Assembly: GCF_015714715.1 (NCBI RefSeq)
Contig: NZ_WAHS01000002.1
Coordinates: 496,001 to 560,000 of the forward strand
Direction of reading: 5' to 3'
DNA: 64,000 nucleotides
Source of the DNA: Aestuariivirga litoralis
Lineage (GTDB): Bacteria > Pseudomonadota > Alphaproteobacteria > Rhizobiales > Aestuariivirgaceae
In this document: positions 27,301 to 35,426 of the stretch, piece after piece
How positions within the stretch are numbered: the first letter of the stretch is position 1
Layout: every line of letters begins with the position of its first letter
Program-made: the position numbers and the translations under genes
The notes under the pieces: model-generated
Seen by the model: the letters and a program-made list of their open reading frames with translations, nothing else
Told to the model about the DNA's origin: nothing
Databases searched by the model: none

Positions 27301-28683
27301 ATGCCCGGTCTTCAAATCGAATCCATCAAACTTGAATCGCTTGTCCTGAATCCGCGCAATGCGCGCACCCACTCGCGCAGGCAGATCCAGCAAATTGCCA
27401 AAAGCATTAGGTCCTTTGGCTTCGCCTCGCCGGTTCTCATTGACGAGAACAATGTCATCTTGGCGGGCCATGGAAGGCTGACGGCCGCCAAAGAATTGCA
27501 GCTGGCGCATGTGCCATGTATCCGGCTGGCTCACCTCAACCTCACGCAGAAGAAAGCCCTGGCATTGGCCGACAACCGAATCGCGCTCGACGCCGGGTGG
27601 GATGAGGAGTTGCTGGCCCAAGAGCTCAAGGACATCCTGACAGACGCCACGTTCGACATTACTGACACAGGCTTCACTTTGGCGGAGATCGACGGCGTCA
27701 TTGAGGGACTCGGCGTTGATGAAGCAGGGGATCCGAGAGATGAGAGACTGCCTGCGCTGGATGCGGACCAAAAGGTCACACAGAAGGGTGATGTCTGGAT
27801 CCTGGGGCGCCACCGGCTGATCTGTGGCGATGCGCTGGACCCGGAAGTGGTCGAGACCTTGATGGCTGGGGACCTGGCCCAGATGGTTTTTGCGGATCCA
27901 CCTTACAACGTCAAAATCGCCAACGTCAGCGGGCTCGGCAAGACCGAGCATCCTGAGTTCGCGATGGCCTCAGGAGAGATGGCTCCAGAGCAATTCACCT
28001 CGTTCCTGGAAACCGCCTTCAGAAATCTGGTCAAACACAGCATTGACGGCTCGATCCATTTTGTTTGCATGGACTGGCGGCATCAGGCCGAAATCTCGGA
28101 GGCCGGCAAGCGGACCTATAGTGAACTCAAGAACGTGATTGTCTGGGATAAAATCAACGGCGGCATGGGCAGCTTTTATCGGAGCCGCCATGAGCTGATC
28201 TATGCCTTCAAGAATGGCACAGCGCCACACATCAACAATTTTGGGCTGGGCCAGCGCGGCCGATACCGCACCAACGTTTGGGCTTATCGCGGCATGAACT
28301 CTTTCGGCGCGGGGCGCGACGCCGCATTGGAGTCTCATCCCACCGTCAAGCCCGTGGCCATGATAGCCGACGCCATCAAAGATGTGTCCGGCCGTGGCGG
28401 CATCGTGCTGGACCTTTTCGGCGGCAGCGGCAGCACGCTCATCGCGGCCGAGAAGGCCGGCCGCCGCGGTTTTCTCTGCGAACTGAATGAAGCCTACTGC
28501 GACCTGATCATCCGCCGTTACCAGGCATGCGCCAAGGATGATGCGACTTTGGTCAGCACGGGTGAAACCTTCGACCAACGCAGGGCGATGCAACTGAAGA
28601 TCAGAAACACGGAACCTGGTGCGGCGCCGGCGCCGCGTGGGAGCAGCCCAGAGAAGCTGAACGAGGTGAACAGCCATGACTGA
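27301..28683 (+). CDS. ParB-domain DNA methyltransferase (DNA modification methylase)
   Basis: This protein (460 residues) begins with a ParB/Srx-like domain (IKLESLVLNPRNARTHS, then LIDENNVILAGHGRLTAAK) followed by an N4/N6-type methyltransferase with DPPY in FADPPYNV (about residue 199) before the SAM motif LDLFGGSGSTLIAAEK (about 373), the beta-class order. Such ParB-methylases are usually orphan enzymes carried by phages and islands. ATG 27301 has AAAGG 8 bases upstream and is preferred over 27250. The next gene overlaps it by 8 bases. No restriction enzyme is adjacent. The recognition site cannot be told. Confidence 0.9.
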   Translation: MPGLQIESIKLESLVLNPRNARTHSRRQIQQIAKSIRSFGFASPVLIDENNVILAGHGRLTAAKELQLAHVPCIRLAHLNLTQKKALALADNRIALDAGWDEELLAQELKDILTDATFDITDTGFTLAEIDGVIEGLGVDEAGDPRDERLPALDADQKVTQKGDVWILGRHRLICGDALDPEVVETLMAGDLAQMVFADPPYNVKIANVSGLGKTEHPEFAMASGEMAPEQFTSFLETAFRNLVKHSIDGSIHFVCMDWRHQAEISEAGKRTYSELKNVIVWDKINGGMGSFYRSRHELIYAFKNGTAPHINNFGLGQRGRYRTNVWAYRGMNSFGAGRDAALESHPTVKPVAMIADAIKDVSGRGGIVLDLFGGSGSTLIAAEKAGRRGFLCELNEAYCDLIIRRYQACAKDDATLVSTGETFDQRRAMQLKIRNTEPGAAPAPRGSSPEKLNEVNSHD

Positions 28684-29104
28684 TACCCCCGAGAAGCCGA
28701 AACCGCATCGCGCTTACCCGTTGCTGCCGGCGGATTTTGACATTGGCTACGGGAAGCCTCCCGTTGAAACGCGGTTTAAGCCTGGCAAGTCAGGCAATCC
28801 AAAAGGTCGCCCCAAAAATGGCCCATCGCTTGCCAAAAGCCTTGGGAACGTTCTGTACGGCAAAATCACCATCCGAGAAAACGGCGAGATGAAGGAAATC
28901 ATCGCCCTAGATGGCATCTTCAAAGCGATGCGCTTCAAGGCGCTCAAAGGTGATACTCGCGCCGCCGCTCTGCTGTTGCACATGGCAGAAATACACAAAG
29001 TACAGCAGCGGTTGGAGCCGCGCAACGAGATCCATGTCCGCTTTGTGTCACCAGACCCCGCTTTCATCGCAGAATTGGAAAGGGATGGGAAAGAAGACAA
29101 ATAG
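28676..29104 (+). CDS. DUF5681 domain protein
   Basis: This 142-residue protein contains the DUF5681 core GYGKPPVETRFKPGKSGNPK followed by GRPK, and a basic, helical remainder. The family is often found beside ParB-type methylases in alphaproteobacterial phages and islands. Its ATG overlaps the methylase stop, so the two are translated together. Function is unknown; the basic GNPKGRPK stretch hints at DNA contact. Confidence 0.85.
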   Translation: MTDTPEKPKPHRAYPLLPADFDIGYGKPPVETRFKPGKSGNPKGRPKNGPSLAKSLGNVLYGKITIRENGEMKEIIALDGIFKAMRFKALKGDTRAAALLLHMAEIHKVQQRLEPRNEIHVRFVSPDPAFIAELERDGKEDK

Positions 29105-29137
29105 CGCAGTTTGGTCAATGGCCGACCTGCCTGGCAG

Positions 29138-29407
29138 TCAGCGCGGCTTCTTCATGGGCTTCCGCCCTGCTCGGAGACCATCCACCGGCGTTTTGCGCTG
29201 AACGGCCTCGAACAGTGCTGATACTGGGACCTTTAAAACACCCGCAAGCGTTTCCAGGCGGTCGAGGGTGACGTTCTCGAGGCCACGCTCAATCCTACCA
29301 ACATAAGCACGGTCAATCACGGCCTCCAAAGCAAGCCGCTCTTGGGTGATGTTCTGCTCCACCCGTATCCGTTTCAGGTTCAAGCCGACGATTTTGCGGA
29401 CGTTCAT
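29138..29407 (-). CDS. XRE-family helix-turn-helix regulator
   Basis: An 89-residue protein starting MNVRKIVGLNLKRIRVEQNI with a classic XRE/Cro helix-turn-helix: TQERLALEAVIDRAYVGRIE then RGLENVTLDRLETLAGVLKV. The tail is basic (RAGRKPMKKPR). It converges with the DUF5681 gene and is divergent from the lipoprotein gene, so it may regulate either itself or the lipoprotein. ATG 29407 is chosen because the domain begins at once; an upstream in-frame start at 29443 would add 12 unlikely residues. Confidence 0.85.
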   Translation of the reverse strand: MNVRKIVGLNLKRIRVEQNITQERLALEAVIDRAYVGRIERGLENVTLDRLETLAGVLKVPVSALFEAVQRKTPVDGLRAGRKPMKKPR

Positions 29408-29522
29408 TCCGGCAGATCGCCAGTAATGACCCTCTAAATACACGGACCGTTGATCTCATATTTATACTATGGCAACGTGACAGGAATGTCGGGCTTGGAA
29501 CTGGGTTTATGAGGATTCAGGG

Positions 29523-29975
29523 ATGTTAAGATCCATTTTGATGCTAATCGCTCTCCTGTGCCTGAACGGCTGTGCGCATCACCCGGTGGACTGTGCCATG
29601 TGTGGAAGTCTCGGTGCCCTCCATGATGATTGCTTACCGGGTACGGCGGGCTATCAAGAACGTGACAACAGAGAAAGGCCGATCAACGATCTGATAGCCC
29701 TTGAAGCAGCGTCGGTGCAGGAGCGGGTTCAAAGCGGCCAGATCAGCAAAGCGCAGGGTGAACTTGAGATTGCAGAATACAAGCACCAACTAAGCGAGGA
29801 GTGGGCACAACGAGAAGCAAGCAATAGAGCTTCTGCCGCAGCCGCGCTTATGGCCATCAACAATGCGCAGAGGCGCCCTCCTCCACCTGCCACCTATCAA
29901 ATTCCGGCGCCAGCAAAGCCACTCACAACCGACTGCCAGCATTATCTCAATCAGAATCATTGCACGTCTTACTAA
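29523..29975 (+). CDS. Small lipoprotein of unknown function
   Basis: This 150-residue protein has a lipoprotein signal: MLRSILMLIALLCLNGC, with lipobox LNGC and acylated Cys17. The mature part has a cysteine-rich start (HHPVDCAMCGSLGALHDDC), a coiled helical middle (SVQERVQSGQISKAQGELEI) and a proline-rich end (RRPPPPATYQIPAPAKP) with a final cysteine pair. No family is recognised. A degenerate copy of its first half lies inverted at 30117-30338. Confidence 0.75.
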   Translation: MLRSILMLIALLCLNGCAHHPVDCAMCGSLGALHDDCLPGTAGYQERDNRERPINDLIALEAASVQERVQSGQISKAQGELEIAEYKHQLSEEWAQREASNRASAAAALMAINNAQRRPPPPATYQIPAPAKPLTTDCQHYLNQNHCTSY

Positions 29976-30116
29976 TGCTGCGTCTAGGAAGAGGTCATCT
30001 TGCACCATTGAAAGGTGGTGTTGCGCAGTGCAACTGCCGCTTTGGGTAACTCCCCTCTGAAATTTCATTGCGATGATGCGCAGGGTAAATCTAGGCTTCC
30101 GACGCCGCAGAGATTT

Positions 30117-30338
30117 TCAGCAGGTAAGAATGTTGCAAAGCTTGGCAATGAGCTGCCGATTAGCGAAATTACATTCACGCACGGCAGCTTCCTTAGCGGC
30201 CATCAACTCGAATACTGGCCTGTTGCGCGCCTCGGATTTTTGATATCCAGCGGTTCCGGGAAGGCAATCGTCATGGAGCGCCTCGATGCCACCTACAATT
30301 GCACAGTCCAAGGGATGATGAGCACAGTGGCTCTTCAA
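30117..30338 (-). pseudogene. Inverted, degenerate copy of the lipoprotein gene
   Basis: On the minus strand the reading frame HCAHHPLDCAIVGGIEALHD, then DCLPGTAGYQ, closely matches the lipoprotein at 29523 (GCAHHPVDCAMCGSLGALHD, DCLPGTAGYQ). The copy has lost the signal peptide and lipobox region, has no ATG (only TTG 30338) and diverges after about 50 residues. The two copies form an inverted repeat of roughly 100 bases with about 600 bases between. It is most likely a non-functional duplicate. Confidence 0.7.
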
Positions 30339-30426
30339 GCCATTTCAACAAAACCGGCAGGCGTCCGTTGATTCCATACACGTTGCTAACTGATTTCTTT
30401 TCAAGTCCAATGCGAGATCTTTTCCT

Positions 30427-31452
30427 TTACAGCTCAACAGAGTTGCCCTCTTTTGCACTTTTCCTGGCTGCGTCCAGAACAGCTAGGACTCTTGAACCGG
30501 CTTCTGCAGTTACAGGAGGCGGTGAGCCTGTCCGCACGGCTAATTCAAACGATTCGTAATAGTCGTGATAACGTCCTTGAGCAGACGGGATTTGCGCCGC
30601 GCCGGCATATGTGTGCAGCGTTCCCCAGTTGGCCTCGGGTTCGAAACCCCAATACGCGAGATTGTCGATTGGCCGTTTGCCTGCCAAGATTGACTGCACC
30701 TGTACGTCGGTAGTCGATGACACGTAACTGCCTAGCGCGCCATAAGCTCGAAACTCGCGAGCAGCGATGTGATTCACTTTGCTCGCGGACACGTGGCTAT
30801 GCGCGCCGCTTTCATGCCTCAGGGTAATGTTAAAGCTGGCATCGGTCAGGCCGGCGGGTAAGTCGATAAAATCCATTTGCGCGTCGACTGAAGCAACTGG
30901 TCCAAGCAGAAAAAGCATCTGATCAACCACGTGGCTGCCTAAATCTCTCAGTAAGCCACCGGTCGGGCCGGGATCCAATGAACCGGGCTCGTCCAGATCC
31001 ATTCGAGAATAGACACTCCAGATTTTCCCGAGGCGCCCTGCTTCCACAAGCTGCGATAGAGTCTGCATGTCCGCATCGTAGCGCCGGTTGTGATAGACGC
31101 CTAAAACCACGCCTTTGGCTTTCGCTGCAGCATCAAGTTCAATTGCTCCCGTTGCGTCTGGGGCGAATGGTTTGTCCGCAACAACGTGCAATCCAGCAGC
31201 AATAGCCTCTAGTACCAATTCACGACGGGTCTGCGGTGGGGTGGTAACCGTTACTGCATCACAAACACCGGCAGAAATCATGGCAGCTAGACTTCGGAAA
31301 ATTGGCACATTCGGCCAATCTGCTTTGGCCGCCGCAATGGTTTCTGGTGCGCGCGCCACAATGCCCGATAATTCGCAATTGCGAGCCGCGGCTATGAATG
31401 GCGCGTGAAAGTAACGTCCTCCAGACCCATAACCTACGACGCCTATACGCAT
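30427..31452 (-). CDS. Gfo/Idh/MocA-family NAD(P)-dependent oxidoreductase
   Basis: This 341-residue protein has the N-terminal Rossmann motif MRIGVVGYGSGGRYFHAPFI, VTTPPQTRRE, the catalytic ADKPFAPDA (EKP-type lysine, here DKP) and GVYHNRRYDADM, and a C-terminal alpha/beta domain with LLRDLGSHVVDQ (the usual D/H pair). Members oxidise or reduce sugars and cyclitols. It is the last gene of the nine-gene minus-strand operon that starts at the substrate-binding protein (39274). It is more distant from IolG/MocA than the second copy at 42169. Probable role: dehydrogenase of an imported cyclitol or sugar derivative. Confidence 0.85.
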   Translation of the reverse strand: MRIGVVGYGSGGRYFHAPFIAAARNCELSGIVARAPETIAAAKADWPNVPIFRSLAAMISAGVCDAVTVTTPPQTRRELVLEAIAAGLHVVADKPFAPDATGAIELDAAAKAKGVVLGVYHNRRYDADMQTLSQLVEAGRLGKIWSVYSRMDLDEPGSLDPGPTGGLLRDLGSHVVDQMLFLLGPVASVDAQMDFIDLPAGLTDASFNITLRHESGAHSHVSASKVNHIAAREFRAYGALGSYVSSTTDVQVQSILAGKRPIDNLAYWGFEPEANWGTLHTYAGAAQIPSAQGRYHDYYESFELAVRTGSPPPVTAEAGSRVLAVLDAARKSAKEGNSVEL

Positions 31453-31523
31453 ATTCCAGCTCCCTGGCTCATGTTGAAGAAAATTCAGTCTTGATTATGA
31501 AATCAGCCACAATCCCGCACTTC

Positions 31524-32528
31524 CTACGAGTTGATTCGCTTTCTCTTCTTTTCCATTCGCGCATCAAGGGCCTCGTCTCCCGCTTCAGTTCCGTCGTGCC
31601 AGGTTCCGAAAATCTTGTCTAACGGGATCAGAGCATCACCGTAGTTCACCTCAAAATATTTGTGATGAAGGTAATGGGTATAGGCGTGTGTATCGATCGC
31701 AGCGCCATCGCTTTTAGTCTCAATTTTCTCGTAACCGATGTGCCCGACGATCGCACCAAGACCCGAAAACATGAGCGAGTACATGGCTAAGATGGGGTGA
31801 GAAGGGACCACAAGATGAATCAAGGCGGCCGAGAAGAACATCATCTGTTCAACCGGGTGCATGGACAGCGATGACCATGGGCTGGGATTTACGGAGTTGT
31901 GATGAATGGAATGCACATGCTTGTAGAAGAACGGCAGATGCAGAAAACGATGCCCCATATACCAATGTGTTTCATGCCACAACGGAATGAGCGCCCACAC
32001 CAAAACTAGCAGATAGGGATGATCCTGCAGTGTCGTCCAGTGCCCGAAACCATTGGCATAAGACCATAGGAGAAGCACCTCGTATGCGGTCCAGATCGGA
32101 ACTGCAGTCAAGAAAGTTCTCAACGCGCCCTCGATGGCCTGGCTTTTGAACCAAAAAACATCTGACTTCTTGTCGCCCGGAAATTGGCCGTTGTATTTGA
32201 ATTTGTTTCCCTGCGCCCGCTTCACATAAAGGCGAAGCTCAACCGATCCATACAGAATGAGAGCTGCTGCGCAGTTGCATAGAAAAATGAGCCCGATCCA
32301 CCCTGGAGCCAGTGTCTTCATGGTCGAGGCATCAGGAACCACCACAAACCACATGAAAACTGCAGTCGCAAACCAAGTAATGTTCCACGGGAAGAGATAC
32401 CCTTTCAGGAAACCAAGGATGGCACTTCCTTTCCAGGGAAATTGCCAGATCGGTGCAATTTCATTCTTGCGATTTGGCTTCCAATCTCCGCGCTTGTTGC
32501 GCGAGCCCAGCAGCATGTCGTCCATCAT
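31524..32528 (-). CDS. FA-hydroxylase / sterol-desaturase superfamily membrane di-iron protein, paralog 1
   Basis: This 334-residue protein starts MMDDMLLGSRNKRGDW, a signature shared by all three paralogs here, and has about four membrane helices. The histidine-rich di-iron motifs are HETHWYMGHRFLH, HSIHH plus HPVE, and HYLHHKYFEVNYG. The superfamily hydroxylates or desaturates lipids and other substrates at the membrane using O2 and ferredoxin- or cytochrome-borne electrons. Its place in a sugar/cyclitol transport operon makes a lipid substrate unlikely; an oxygenase acting on the imported compound is inferred. AGGAGAGA precedes the start (ATG 32528 or 32525). Confidence 0.85.
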   Translation of the reverse strand: MMDDMLLGSRNKRGDWKPNRKNEIAPIWQFPWKGSAILGFLKGYLFPWNITWFATAVFMWFVVVPDASTMKTLAPGWIGLIFLCNCAAALILYGSVELRLYVKRAQGNKFKYNGQFPGDKKSDVFWFKSQAIEGALRTFLTAVPIWTAYEVLLLWSYANGFGHWTTLQDHPYLLVLVWALIPLWHETHWYMGHRFLHLPFFYKHVHSIHHNSVNPSPWSSLSMHPVEQMMFFSAALIHLVVPSHPILAMYSLMFSGLGAIVGHIGYEKIETKSDGAAIDTHAYTHYLHHKYFEVNYGDALIPLDKIFGTWHDGTEAGDEALDARMEKKRKRINS

Positions 32529-32562
32529 TCTCTCCTAGCCAGATGGCGCTAAAACGGCGCGT

Positions 32563-33465
32563 TTATTTCCAATATTGATCAACGTAGCGCTGCATTTCCT
32601 TGCGCATGAAGCGCGAAGAATCTTCGGCCCGTTCTTCCCAGGCAAAAACGCAGGCGGTCATGATCCCATCGAATTTCACCTCGGCCAGGGTCTTGAAGAA
32701 GACATCCCAGTTCACTTCGCCCTGCCCCATGTCGAGATGCTGATGCACCGTGACTTTAGCGCCCGGTGGATTGACAATGTAGCGCAGCCCGGATGACGCC
32801 TTATGGTTCATCGTGTCCGCAACATGGACATGAGCTAATACTGATGCACTATCCCTGATCATCTGTTCCATGTTGTCGCCAAAATAAAATGTGTGTGGCG
32901 CGCAGTAGAGGAACTTTACGTTCTTCGAATTGACCATCTTGATCATGTCGATGGCCGGGTGCAGCGTTTCACACCAGTCTTCAGGATGCGGTTCGATATG
33001 AAGGTTTATGCCTTCCTTTTCGAACACAGGAACCAGCTCTTCCATCGAGCGCCACCAGGCGGCCTCGCTGGCCTCGACGGAATAGTGCCCGCCGCAGCAA
33101 TTGGAATGCGATGCACGATCCGGCGATGGCCCCCGGCCGAATTCCGAATTCATCACATTGCAATCCATCTCGACGGCAATTTCGATAGCCTTCTTCCAAT
33201 ACTGCACCGCCGCCTTACGCTCGTCCTCGTGCGGGCTGGCCCAGCGATACATCGGAAGAAGCGAAGCAAGCTTCACGCCGTGATCCTTCAGGGCCTTCTT
33301 GAACTCTTTCATGCGCTCCGGGTAAGCGCGCGGCTGCACCCACCAGGCCAGAAAATCCGGTCGCGGGCTGAGCTCGAGATATTCATATCCCATATCAGCA
33401 GCGAGACGAGGCAGTTCAGTCAAGCTGAGATGCCGATGCATATGAGGATCGAGGGCAATCTTCAT
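32563..33465 (-). CDS. TIM-barrel sugar isomerase/epimerase, IolH-like
   Basis: This 300-residue protein matches the IolH-like branch of the AP-endonuclease-2/xylose-isomerase TIM barrels: MKIALDPHMHRHLSLTELPR, MGYEYLELSPRPDFL, MNSEFGRGP, metal-site residues in LHIEPHPEDW, HVHVADTMNHKASSGLRYIV and HQHLDMGQGEVNWD. IolH proteins accompany inositol catabolism genes, although their reaction is not settled. The gene is three bases from the PanB-like gene upstream and is in the same operon, supporting a cyclitol pathway. Confidence 0.85.
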   Translation of the reverse strand: MKIALDPHMHRHLSLTELPRLAADMGYEYLELSPRPDFLAWWVQPRAYPERMKEFKKALKDHGVKLASLLPMYRWASPHEDERKAAVQYWKKAIEIAVEMDCNVMNSEFGRGPSPDRASHSNCCGGHYSVEASEAAWWRSMEELVPVFEKEGINLHIEPHPEDWCETLHPAIDMIKMVNSKNVKFLYCAPHTFYFGDNMEQMIRDSASVLAHVHVADTMNHKASSGLRYIVNPPGAKVTVHQHLDMGQGEVNWDVFFKTLAEVKFDGIMTACVFAWEERAEDSSRFMRKEMQRYVDQYWK

Positions 33466-33468
33466 GAT

Positions 33469-34281
33469 TCACGCGTGCTTTGTTTTTTCGAGAAGTTTCA
33501 GGAATTTTTCAAATTGGCCCGGCTGGGCCTGCGTGACTTGGGTTGCTTCCGGGAAGGCGCTGGTCTGCACATCGCCGTGGAATTCCTTGAAAGCCGCGAT
33601 GCGTTCATTTTGCAGCCGATCCATCTCCTTGGCGAAATTACGATAGACTTTGGCATGCTTTGGAATGTGGCCACGGGTTTCGCCCAGCACATCGCAGGTG
33701 AAGAGATATTGCGCATCGCAGCCGGTGCCCGAGCCCATTGAGATCATGAACAATGATGTGCGCTTCGAGATTTCCGCCGCAATGTCGGGCGGCACTACTT
33801 CGATCTCTACACCGAAGGCGCCGGCATCTTCGTAGCGGCGTACCAGATCCCAGACTTGCATGGCACTTTCAGCCGTCTTGCCTACGGCCTTGAAGCCGCC
33901 TGTCCATGAGGCTTTGGAGGGGATCAGACCAACATGGCCAATCACCGGAATGGCCTCATCAGCCAGTTTGCGAATGTTGCCGAAAGATGTAGGGCAATAA
34001 ACGGCATCGGCACCATGACGCATCGCCTGATACCCCCACCGCAAGAATCCATCCGGGGTGCCTTCATTGTCGTAAAGAGAGCGTCCGACGACTGCAAAGG
34101 TGGAAGGCGTCATCTGCCGGAAGCGCGGATCGGTGATGAACTCTGTGGCCACCGAAAGCATGTCAATGCCGGCTGCCTCGCAGGCGGCGATTTCATCCCA
34201 CGTGTCAATATGCAGCTTGGAATACTGATATTTTCCTTTGTTGGCGCGGATATCAGCGAGGGTCGGTTTCTTCTTGGCCAT
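33469..34281 (-). CDS. PanB-fold protein (ketopantoate hydroxymethyltransferase-like) lacking the PanB active site
   Basis: This 270-residue protein aligns with PanB over its length: IPVIGHVGLIPSKASWTGGF (PanB: VPVCGHLGLTPQSVN-type), AVGKTAESAMQVWDLVRRYE, a conserved EIEVVPPDIAAEIS helix and GHIPKHAKVYRNF. But the PanB metal-binding motif GDSLG is replaced by a segment reading SVATEF, the second Asp motif (ADLPF) is absent, and the KxEGG lysine region reads YCPTSFG. It therefore probably does another reaction of the PEP-mutase/isocitrate-lyase superfamily. Its position between MocD-like and IolH-like genes suggests a role with one-carbon or C-C-bond chemistry in cyclitol breakdown. Confidence 0.75.
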   Translation of the reverse strand: MAKKKPTLADIRANKGKYQYSKLHIDTWDEIAACEAAGIDMLSVATEFITDPRFRQMTPSTFAVVGRSLYDNEGTPDGFLRWGYQAMRHGADAVYCPTSFGNIRKLADEAIPVIGHVGLIPSKASWTGGFKAVGKTAESAMQVWDLVRRYEDAGAFGVEIEVVPPDIAAEISKRTSLFMISMGSGTGCDAQYLFTCDVLGETRGHIPKHAKVYRNFAKEMDRLQNERIAAFKEFHGDVQTSAFPEATQVTQAQPGQFEKFLKLLEKTKHA

Positions 34282-34298
34282 GATGTTTCCTGTTCGTA

Positions 34299-35387
34299 TT
34301 AGCCGCGCATGGCGGCGGGAAGAGGTGGAGTGGGCCGTGCCGTGGGCAACAGCTTGCGATGCACAAAGTGCTCAGGGTCTTTGCGTTGGCGCCACAGCGT
34401 GGGTATGATTTCGCGGTAGGCTGCAAGGAACCCGTTGTAGGGCGGCGCGCAATCATTCTTGATCTCGGCATGCAACTCCGGCAGCCGATGATAGGGCACC
34501 ATCGGGAACATGTGATGTTCCACGTGGTAGTTCATGTTCCAATAAACGAAGCGGCTGAAGGGGTTGATATACATGGTGCGGCAATTCAGGCGATGATCCA
34601 GCACGTCCTCGGCCAGGCCTATATGTTGCGTGAAGCCGGTCATCACCATGTGCCACGCTCCATACATGGCCGGCAGGCCAATCAGCATGACCGGCAGGAA
34701 AGAATGCAAGTAAAAACATGCTGCAATCACCACTGCATAGATTGCGGTCCAGACGCGGGCGACAAAGAATACCTTCGGCCATTCACCCTCGGGGATGAAA
34801 TCCTTCTCTGCATTAGTGAGGGTGCCGGAAGCATAACGCAGCATCGCCCACCACGCCTGCGGTACCATCAAGATGCCGAAGACATTGAGAAGGCCCTTGG
34901 CGATATCGGGTGGCCGCATGAGGATGATTTCCGGATCACGGCCCACAATGATCGTATCTGTGTGATGGCGAGCGTGCGACCAGCGCCAGACGGCGGGATT
35001 GCGCACGGTCAGGAAGCAGGCCAGCTGGTAAACAGCCTGATTCTTCCAAGAGGTCTTGAAGGCCGTGCCGTGCCCGCATTCATGCCAGCGGGAATCCCCA
35101 CCCGAGCCATAGAACACGCTGTAAATGATGAAGAAGGGCACGCAAGCCCATGTGCCCCAGAAATAGGTGGCAAGCCCTCCAGTGACGAGCATGGCAACAA
35201 TCCAGATGATGGTATCACGCGTGGCCGGGCCATCGGAACGCTGCATCAATTCTTTCATGCGCGCGCGAGGAATATCAGTCTTATACCATTCAGCATTGGC
35301 GAGACCGATTGTCTTGGCGCGCTCATTGAGCGGGCCTTCAAGGCTATAGTTGCGCGGGAATGCGGCGGCTGCAGTTTCAACGGTCAT
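34299..35387 (-). CDS. mocD: MocD-like fatty-acid-desaturase-family membrane oxygenase
   Basis: This 362-residue membrane protein has the three histidine boxes of the desaturase/AlkB superfamily: HECGHG (about 103), HARHH (about 138) and HVEHH (about 288), plus two hydrophobic hairpins. In Rhizobium leguminosarum, MocD (hydrocarbon-oxygenase-like), MocE (ferredoxin) and MocF (reductase) convert 3-O-methyl-scyllo-inosamine to scyllo-inosamine. Genes resembling mocE and mocF lie in the other minus-strand operon, at 43214 and 44411. A role in oxidative O-demethylation is therefore likely. GGAG precedes the ATG. The name is given by context and family; a lipid desaturase is less likely here. Confidence 0.75.
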   Translation of the reverse strand: MTVETAAAAFPRNYSLEGPLNERAKTIGLANAEWYKTDIPRARMKELMQRSDGPATRDTIIWIVAMLVTGGLATYFWGTWACVPFFIIYSVFYGSGGDSRWHECGHGTAFKTSWKNQAVYQLACFLTVRNPAVWRWSHARHHTDTIIVGRDPEIILMRPPDIAKGLLNVFGILMVPQAWWAMLRYASGTLTNAEKDFIPEGEWPKVFFVARVWTAIYAVVIAACFYLHSFLPVMLIGLPAMYGAWHMVMTGFTQHIGLAEDVLDHRLNCRTMYINPFSRFVYWNMNYHVEHHMFPMVPYHRLPELHAEIKNDCAPPYNGFLAAYREIIPTLWRQRKDPEHFVHRKLLPTARPTPPLPAAMRG

Positions 35388-35426
35388 GCTTCACTCCAAT
35401 GCGGAACGAGTTCGGGAAGAATTGGG

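Noticed and set aside
26521-30338. A prophage
   Set aside because: No integrase, terminase, capsid, tail or lysis gene is seen; only a methylase, DUF5681 and XRE gene are present.
33469-34281. Pantothenate synthesis (true panB)
   Set aside because: Key PanB residues are missing and no panC/panD is adjacent.
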